Part shown: positions 6,614 through 9,122 of the stretch, in pieces
How positions within the stretch are numbered: position 1 is the stretch's first letter
How the letters are laid out: every line of letters begins with the position of its first letter
Assembly: GCA_002763085.1 (NCBI GenBank)
Contig: PFCY01000112.1
Span: forward strand, 1-9,122
DNA length: 9,122 nucleotides
Source: Candidatus Pacearchaeota archaeon CG10_big_fil_rev_8_21_14_0_10_32_14
GTDB taxonomy: Archaea > Nanobdellota > Nanobdellia > Pacearchaeales > GW2011-AR1
Direction: 5' to 3'
The notes under the pieces: model-generated
What the model was told of the DNA's origin: nothing
Databases searched by the model: none
The model's input: only the letters and a program-made list of their open reading frames with translations
Made by a program: the position numbers and the translations under genes

Positions 6614-7171
6614 ATGATAATGGAGAGTTTGTTGATTTCGAAACGAAATAAAAGAGGGTGGATTAGAATAGTCGAGGCTTTTATTGCGATTCTTTTTATT
6701 ATTGGGGCGTTGCTTATGGTTGTGAACAAAGGATATTTTGGAAAGTCAAATGAAGAAAAAGTTTATCAAATTCAAGCAGAAATTTTAAGAGAGATACAAC
6801 TTAACGACGAATTTAGAAAAGAAGTTTTAATTGCTGATGATGATACAACTCTGACAAATGATTTAGCAAATGGAATTGAATCTCATAATGGGGAAATCCC
6901 TAATTTAGCGGATTTGTCCGACGGGAAAGACTCTACAGAAGGAGGTAAATTTCCTAAAGCAGTTTGGGACATGATAGAAAAAAGAATTTCTGAATTTAAT
7001 TTACTTGAATGCAGAGCGAAGATTTGTGATTTAGATTTGGCCTGCGGACTTAATGAATATCCAGATAAAAATGTTTATGCTCAACCAGTTTCAATTTCTA
7101 CGTCGAATACTCAAAATTTGGGACCGGATATTCAGCCAAGACAACTTAAGTTATTTTGTTGGACGAAGTGA
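6614..7171 (+). CDS. Pilin-like protein 4 with class III signal peptide (KRG-WIRIVE)
   Basis: The protein has 185 residues from ATG 6614. ATG 6620 (two codons on, context ATGG) is an equally good start, giving 183 residues. NKRG at residues 12-15 followed by WIRIVEAFIAILFIIGALLMV fits a prepilin-type signal with cleavage after G15, and a Glu falls near the start of the hydrophobic helix as in pilins. A charged helix follows (NEEKVYQIQAEILREIQ, about 46-62), then a surface domain of about 120 residues. Four cysteines are present, three clustered (LECRAKICDLDLAC) and one close to the C-terminus (LFCW). The C-terminal LKLFCW strand resembles ends I associate with small archaeal pilin-like proteins. 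It ends eight bases before the convergent HEPN gene. Likely a minor pilin; a major pilin role is possible because it is small and has its own promoter. Confidence 0.68.
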   Translation: MIMESLLISKRNKRGWIRIVEAFIAILFIIGALLMVVNKGYFGKSNEEKVYQIQAEILREIQLNDEFRKEVLIADDDTTLTNDLANGIESHNGEIPNLADLSDGKDSTEGGKFPKAVWDMIEKRISEFNLLECRAKICDLDLACGLNEYPDKNVYAQPVSISTSNTQNLGPDIQPRQLKLFCWTK

Positions 7172-7185
7172 AGTAGGGATTACTT
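7171..7185. repeat. Short inverted repeat across the convergent stop codons
   Basis: AAGTA and TACTT flank GGGAT and touch both stop codons of the converging genes. It may help end transcripts from both sides, but with 5-bp arms and no T-runs this could be chance. Confidence 0.2.
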
Positions 7186-7626
7186 ATCTAAGATATTTCT
7201 TAAAATTGGAAAGATTCTTTTTGTGAATGAAACAACTAAACGAGCGTATTCTTCATCGAGTTTTTTTCCGTAATACGTTATAGAATTTCTGAAATATCTT
7301 AAATCATTCAAAAAAGAAACGTCGGAATCATTGAAGTTTAATACTTTCAGGTATGATACTTCTGCTTCATGTGAATAACTTCCCGAGGAAGAATAACCAT
7401 CTTTATACAGTTTAGCACGAATCATTTCCATGATAATATCGTAACCGTCCTTAATAATTGAGTTTGAGTTCTTGTCATTTATTCCCATCTTGTCGATTCG
7501 TTCTATTAATCCATTGTAAGAATTCTGAGATTCTTCTCGTAAAAAAGACGAACGAGAGTTGTCTGGAGATGTTTTTCTTATTATTCCATCTCTCAAATAT
7601 TCTGGAAATGGTCTAGGAAGATTCAT
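7180..7626 (-). CDS. HEPN-domain protein, putative toxin or partner of the adjacent nucleotidyltransferase
   Basis: The protein has 148 residues. It begins at an ATGA overlap with the stop of the upstream nucleotidyltransferase gene and has a strong Shine-Dalgarno. Helical segments run through IIKDGYDIIMEMIRAKLYKDGY, typical of archaeal HEPN proteins where a '-Y-iimE-iRAk--kDGY' helix precedes the motif helix. The motif helix ends in FRNSITYYG, with R113, N114, Y118, Y119 and G120. HEPN ribonucleases carry Rx4-6H. Here the His position is Tyr, so RNase activity is uncertain. In HepT/MntA systems the MNT enzyme AMPylates a Tyr in the RX4HXY motif of HEPN; the YY pair here could be such an acceptor, but that is inference. 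It has no cysteines and is related to the HEPN fragment at the window start. The alternative is a non-catalytic subunit of an MNT sensor. Confidence 0.85.
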   Translation of the reverse strand: MNLPRPFPEYLRDGIIRKTSPDNSRSSFLREESQNSYNGLIERIDKMGINDKNSNSIIKDGYDIIMEMIRAKLYKDGYSSSGSYSHEAEVSYLKVLNFNDSDVSFLNDLRYFRNSITYYGKKLDEEYARLVVSFTKRIFPILRNILDK

Positions 7627-8162
7627 AACTGGACACCTCCACTAATTACAATTCCATTAAGGATATTGTCTTTAAGATGACGATGAATATCTTTAAATGA
7701 ATCGTAAAAGTTTAGAGAAATTTTTCGTTCTAGAATTTTATCATATATTGAAGTATCAATAGGTTTTTCTTTTCCACCAATTATAGCTATATCTATATCT
7801 GATTTTATTGTATCTCCGCCTAAAGAATAACTTCCGAAGAGGATTATCGTCCTACCTGGAAAACTTTCGTGCATAAAATTAGCTAAACCTGACTCATAGA
7901 ACAATCGTAAATTTTCTACTCGTTTATACTGAATGACTTTGTGGTTTGAGGTATTCAACTCAATCCTATAAGAATTATTCATTTCTTCTTTTTTTATGAG
8001 TTTTTCTTTTTCTAGAAGAGGAATTGATTTAGAGATCGCCGTAGGAGAGACGTTTGATATTTTCGCGATTTCTCTAAGAGATAGAGGTTGTCCCACTTTC
8101 ATGCAGAGAAGTGCAAATATTTCGCGCTGTAATGATGTTAACTTTAGTTTATCTTTGTCCAT
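7623..8162 (-). CDS. Winged-helix regulator fused to MNT nucleotidyltransferase (antitoxin-type)
   Basis: From ATG 8162 the protein has 179 residues. A GTG at 8174 would add four. I prefer ATG 8162 because a TATA box (8188-8195) is centred about 29 nt upstream, giving an almost leaderless mRNA. Residues ~10-75 form a MarR/IclR-like winged helix (LREIAKISNVSPTAISKSIP is the helix-turn-helix). The rest is a minimal nucleotidyltransferase with FGSYSLGG and SDID: G110-S111, then D122 and D124, exactly the GSX10DXD pattern of MntA-type enzymes. The usual third acidic residue is not obvious near the ISLNFY strand. Such enzymes transfer nucleotides to, or bind, HEPN partners. The fused DNA-binding domain suggests autoregulation of the two-gene operon, supported by paired palindromes around the start. 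It precedes the HEPN gene with an ATGA overlap. Confidence 0.87.
   Translation of the reverse strand: MDKDKLKLTSLQREIFALLCMKVGQPLSLREIAKISNVSPTAISKSIPLLEKEKLIKKEEMNNSYRIELNTSNHKVIQYKRVENLRLFYESGLANFMHESFPGRTIILFGSYSLGGDTIKSDIDIAIIGGKEKPIDTSIYDKILERKISLNFYDSFKDIHRHLKDNILNGIVISGGVQL
7634..7640 (-). promoter_or_regulatory. Strong Shine-Dalgarno of the HEPN gene inside the nucleotidyltransferase gene
   Basis: On the minus strand GGAGGTG lies 7 nt before the HEPN ATG. It matches the complement of the archaeal 16S rRNA 3' end very well and encodes part of the ISGGV tail of the upstream protein. It is the best ribosome binding site I found in the window. Confidence 0.75.
8138..8151. promoter_or_regulatory. 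Operator-like palindrome inside the 5' end of the MNT gene
   Basis: TTAACTTTAGTTTA matches the reverse complement of the site at 8178-8191 at 13 of 14 positions. It lies in the first codons (KLKLTS) of the winged-helix/nucleotidyltransferase gene, 40 bp from the other copy. It is a plausible second binding site for the protein's own winged helix. Confidence 0.45.
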
Positions 8163-8177
8163 TATAGTTAACACCTG

Positions 8178-8191
8178 TAAACTAAAGTTTA
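8178..8191. promoter_or_regulatory. Operator-like palindrome between TATA box and MNT start
   Basis: TAAACT and AGTTTA are perfect 6-bp arms around AA. The site abuts and partly overlaps the TATA box at 8188-8195, where a bound repressor would block TBP or polymerase. Confidence 0.5.
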
Positions 8192-8195
8192 TAAA
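8188..8195 (-). promoter_or_regulatory. TATA box of the MNT/HEPN operon
   Basis: TTTATAAA is centred about 29 nt upstream of the ATG at 8162 on the minus strand. It is itself palindromic, so it could also serve a rightward start near 8218. Confidence 0.55.
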
Positions 8196-8243
8196 TGTTT
8201 TTGCGGGGACGATGATTATGATCGATTGAAATTGTTAAAGGTT

Positions 8244-8312
8244 ATGAGAGCTTGGAGGATTATTTTGAAAGAAAATAAACTGGGAAGAATAAAGGATTAT
8301 AAAAAAGTTTAG
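8244..8312 (+). CDS. Possible 22-residue basic peptide (weak)
   Basis: ATG AGA GCT TGG begins a 22-codon open frame ending in TAG at 8310-8312, with product MRAWRIILKENKLGRIKDYK plus two residues. It lies in the gap between two leftward genes, opposite to both. The rightward transcript could start at the palindromic TATA box 8188-8195, near two ATGs at 8212 and 8218 (MIMID then stop). There is no Shine-Dalgarno and no homologue I recognise. Otherwise the 164-nt gap 8163-8326 holds only the promoter elements and a T-run on the minus strand. Confidence 0.15.
   Translation: MRAWRIILKENKLGRIKDYKKV
8301..8306 (-). terminator. T6 run after the pilin-like/secreted gene at 8327-8896
   Basis: On the minus strand six T residues occur about 20 nt after the stop codon at 8327, preceded by a C-rich stretch. 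Archaeal polymerases often stop at such T-runs. Confidence 0.4.
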
Positions 8313-8326
8313 GGGGAATGAAAAGA

Positions 8327-8896
8327 TTAAATACAACTAAATGTAGCAGAAGTTATTATCTGACCGATTGTTAGATCTTTTAAATCACCATAAGAGGAGT
8401 CGACACTATTAGCAGAGCAAGTCTTTCCGGTTCTGTAATTTAGGTGATTAATGAAAGCTTTTTGTTGATCATTCGCGAAATTTCCTGTGGATATAATCGG
8501 ATCATTTTTCAAAAATTCTAAGCATGCATTAATGTATTTATTTCCGGTTGTATCACCACTTCCCGAAACGTATTGTAATCCCTCATACCTAATAGTACAG
8601 GTTCCACTACCTCCTTGAAGAACAAATAATGGAATTTTTATTGAATCTGTACTAATAAATAATGTTGCGGGACAATTTGTACCATCCTTTTGACAAATTT
8701 TAGAATAACTATCTCTTAAACTTGTATCTCCAGTAAATAATCCCTGAACATTCTCAAGGGGGTGTCCTGGATTTGGAACTGCCATATTTGACGGATTTAT
8801 TAAAACAGCATTCACAACCAATAATCCTCCGACAATTATTAACACTGCTAATATAGAATAGAAATATTTCTTGTTTAAATTAAACGTCACCTTCAT
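8327..8896 (-). CDS. Single-pass secreted/pilin-like protein with six cysteines
   Basis: The protein has 189 residues. A short basic N-terminus (MKVTFNLNKK) precedes one hydrophobic segment (about 12-34), then an extracytoplasmic domain. No K/R-G prepilin cleavage site precedes the helix, unlike the four pilin-like proteins upstream, so it is probably a membrane-anchored surface protein rather than a class III pilin. Residues 42-51 read NPGHPLENVQ, which resembles a 'GHs-dEi' element I recall from surface and pilin-like proteins of DPANN archaea and CPR bacteria; this is a weak analogy. Six cysteines all lie after the helix (KICQ, TNCP, GTCT, NACL, KTCS, FSCI), compatible with three disulfides. 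It is monocistronic, with candidate promoters at 8962-8968 and 8926-8934. Function unknown; location next to the pilus locus suggests a surface role. Confidence 0.65.
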   Translation of the reverse strand: MKVTFNLNKKYFYSILAVLIIVGGLLVVNAVLINPSNMAVPNPGHPLENVQGLFTGDTSLRDSYSKICQKDGTNCPATLFISTDSIKIPLFVLQGGSGTCTIRYEGLQYVSGSGDTTGNKYINACLEFLKNDPIISTGNFANDQQKAFINHLNYRTGKTCSANSVDSSYGDLKDLTIGQIITSATFSCI

Positions 8897-8943
8897 TTTT
8901 ATCTATGATTGTAAGAGATGATGACTTAAAAATGTTTTGTTGT

Positions 8944-8958
8944 TCGGAGTATCTCCGA
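8944..8958. promoter_or_regulatory. Operator-like palindrome downstream of a TATA box
   Basis: TCGGAG and CTCCGA are perfect 6-bp arms around TAT. An overlapping second palindrome, GTATC-TCC-GATAC, spans 8949-8961. They sit between the minus-strand TATA box (8962-8968) and its expected start near 8939, a typical place for repressor binding. No binding protein is identifiable. Confidence 0.45.
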
Positions 8959-8961
8959 TAC

Positions 8962-8968
8962 TTATAAA
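8962..8968 (-). promoter_or_regulatory. TATA box for the secreted protein gene, possibly bidirectional
   Basis: TTTATAA on the minus strand would start transcription near 8939 with a leader of about 43 nt. A weaker TTTTTAAG box at 8926-8934 would give a leader of only a few bases. In the plus direction the same AT-rich zone could serve the partial gene at 9064. Confidence 0.4.
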
Positions 8969-9003
8969 GAAATATAATTTTGATTTTTCCTATCTTAATT
9001 TTT

Positions 9004-9035
9004 GGGGGGATTTGGGGGGTTGGTGGAAGGGTGGG
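9004..9035 (+). other. G-rich tract with G-quadruplex potential
   Basis: Two G6 runs (9004-9009 and 9014-9019) are followed by GG, GG, GGG and GGG within 32 bases, satisfying a four-run G-quadruplex pattern with short loops on the plus strand. It contrasts sharply with the AT-rich window and lies in the divergent intergenic region. If the gene at 9064 is transcribed from the AT-rich zone near 8962-8980, the tract would be at the 5' end of that mRNA. Confidence 0.55.
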
Positions 9036-9081
9036 CGAGTGATTTCGTGTTAAGGGTGTAAGTATGGAATTGGTGGGCGAG
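9030..9081 (+). repeat. Direct repeat of GGTGGGCGAG, two copies 42 bp apart
   Basis: The exact 10-mer GGTGGGCGAG occurs at 9030-9039 and 9072-9081. The first copy is at the end of the G-rich tract and the second is inside the possible coding start at 9064. Copies four helical turns apart on the same side could be protein sites, or simply a local duplication. Confidence 0.4.
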
Positions 9082-9122
9082 GTCGCGAGTTCTTCGGCGA
9101 AAGCCGAATTATTGTGGGAATC
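9064..9122 (+). CDS. Possible 5' end of a rightward gene, cut by the window end
   Basis: ATG 9064 opens a frame that stays open to the window end and reads MELVGEVASSSAKAELLWE. The codons are more GC-rich than elsewhere in the window. No Shine-Dalgarno stands out, although G-rich sequence lies upstream, and the frame is closed by TGA at 9040 so no upstream start exists. Nineteen codons are too few to identify a family. Inside it, TTCGGC-GAAA-GCCGAA (9093-9108) forms a 6-bp hairpin with a GAAA tetraloop, so a structured RNA is an alternative explanation. Confidence 0.3.
   Translation, partial: MELVGEVASSSAKAELLWE

Noticed and set aside
432..7171. An archaellum (motility) operon
   Set aside because: There is no flaH, flaG/F, flaC/D/E or run of similar archaellins, and two T2SF platform proteins are present instead of one FlaJ. 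Pilus-type assembly is the better fit.
7996..8229. Rightward open frame opposite the winged-helix/nucleotidyltransferase gene
   Set aside because: It overlaps the start of a gene with clear motifs, and its sequence is the complement of that coding region plus the promoter. It has no support of its own.
9081..9095. GGTCGCGAGTTC, which looks like the T-arm start of a tRNA
   Set aside because: No anticodon arm with a usable loop, no D-arm and no matching acceptor stem could be found upstream, and the T-loop does not continue as TTCGAAT.
1..9122. CRISPR array, insertion sequence or integrase
   Set aside because: I saw no regularly spaced repeats, no transposase or recombinase motifs and no terminal inverted repeats.

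Overview
The window looks like a piece of an AT-rich archaeal genome. Evidence: archaeal TATA boxes (TTTATAAA and variants) about 25 nt upstream of several start codons, which points to leaderless mRNAs; class III (type IV pilin-type) signal peptides of the K-K/R-G form followed by a long hydrophobic helix; a FlaI/TadA-type secretion ATPase; and archaeal-style nucleotidyltransferase/HEPN pairs. The pilin-like N-termini (KKG-QVWIE, KKG-SSHVG, KRG-WIRIVE) resemble those I associate with DPANN archaea such as Woese- or Pacearchaeota. That placement is recollection, not a search result.

Layout. (1) 1-396: the 3' end of a nucleotidyltransferase (MNT) coding region in one frame and a HEPN-domain coding region in another. 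The apparent frame change sits near a T-run, so this may be a broken or frameshifted MNT-HEPN gene cut by the window edge. (2) 432-7171, all on the plus strand: a type IV filament (archaeal pilus, Tad-like) locus with pilin-like protein 1, pilin-like protein 2, a secretion ATPase, two adjacent T2SF/TadC-type membrane proteins, pilin-like protein 3 and pilin-like protein 4. The two TadC-like genes and pilin-like gene 3 are packed with 1-nt gaps and form an operon. The other genes have their own promoter-like sequences. (3) 7180-8162, minus strand: a complete MNT/HEPN module. A winged-helix plus nucleotidyltransferase protein comes first, and a HEPN protein follows through an ATGA overlap with a strong Shine-Dalgarno. 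Two near-identical 14-bp palindromes, 40 bp apart, bracket its start. (4) 8327-8896, minus strand: a single-pass secreted or pilin-like cysteine-containing protein. (5) 8897-9122: a divergent intergenic region with a palindrome next to a TATA box, a G-quadruplex-type G-rich stretch, a 10-bp direct repeat and the possible start of a rightward gene.

How the parts work together. The ATPase should power assembly on the TadC-like platform of subunits whose N-termini are processed by a prepilin peptidase. No peptidase gene is visible here. Archaellum-specific genes (flaH, flaG/F, repeated archaellins) are also missing, so a pilus or a pseudopilus-type secretion machine is more likely than an archaellum. 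The five predicted surface proteins carry even numbers of cysteines (8, 4, 2, 4, 6), almost certainly outside the membrane, while the two platform proteins have none, suggesting disulfide-stabilised subunits. The pilus locus is bracketed by two related MNT/HEPN units that both replace the catalytic His of the HEPN Rx4-6H motif with Tyr.
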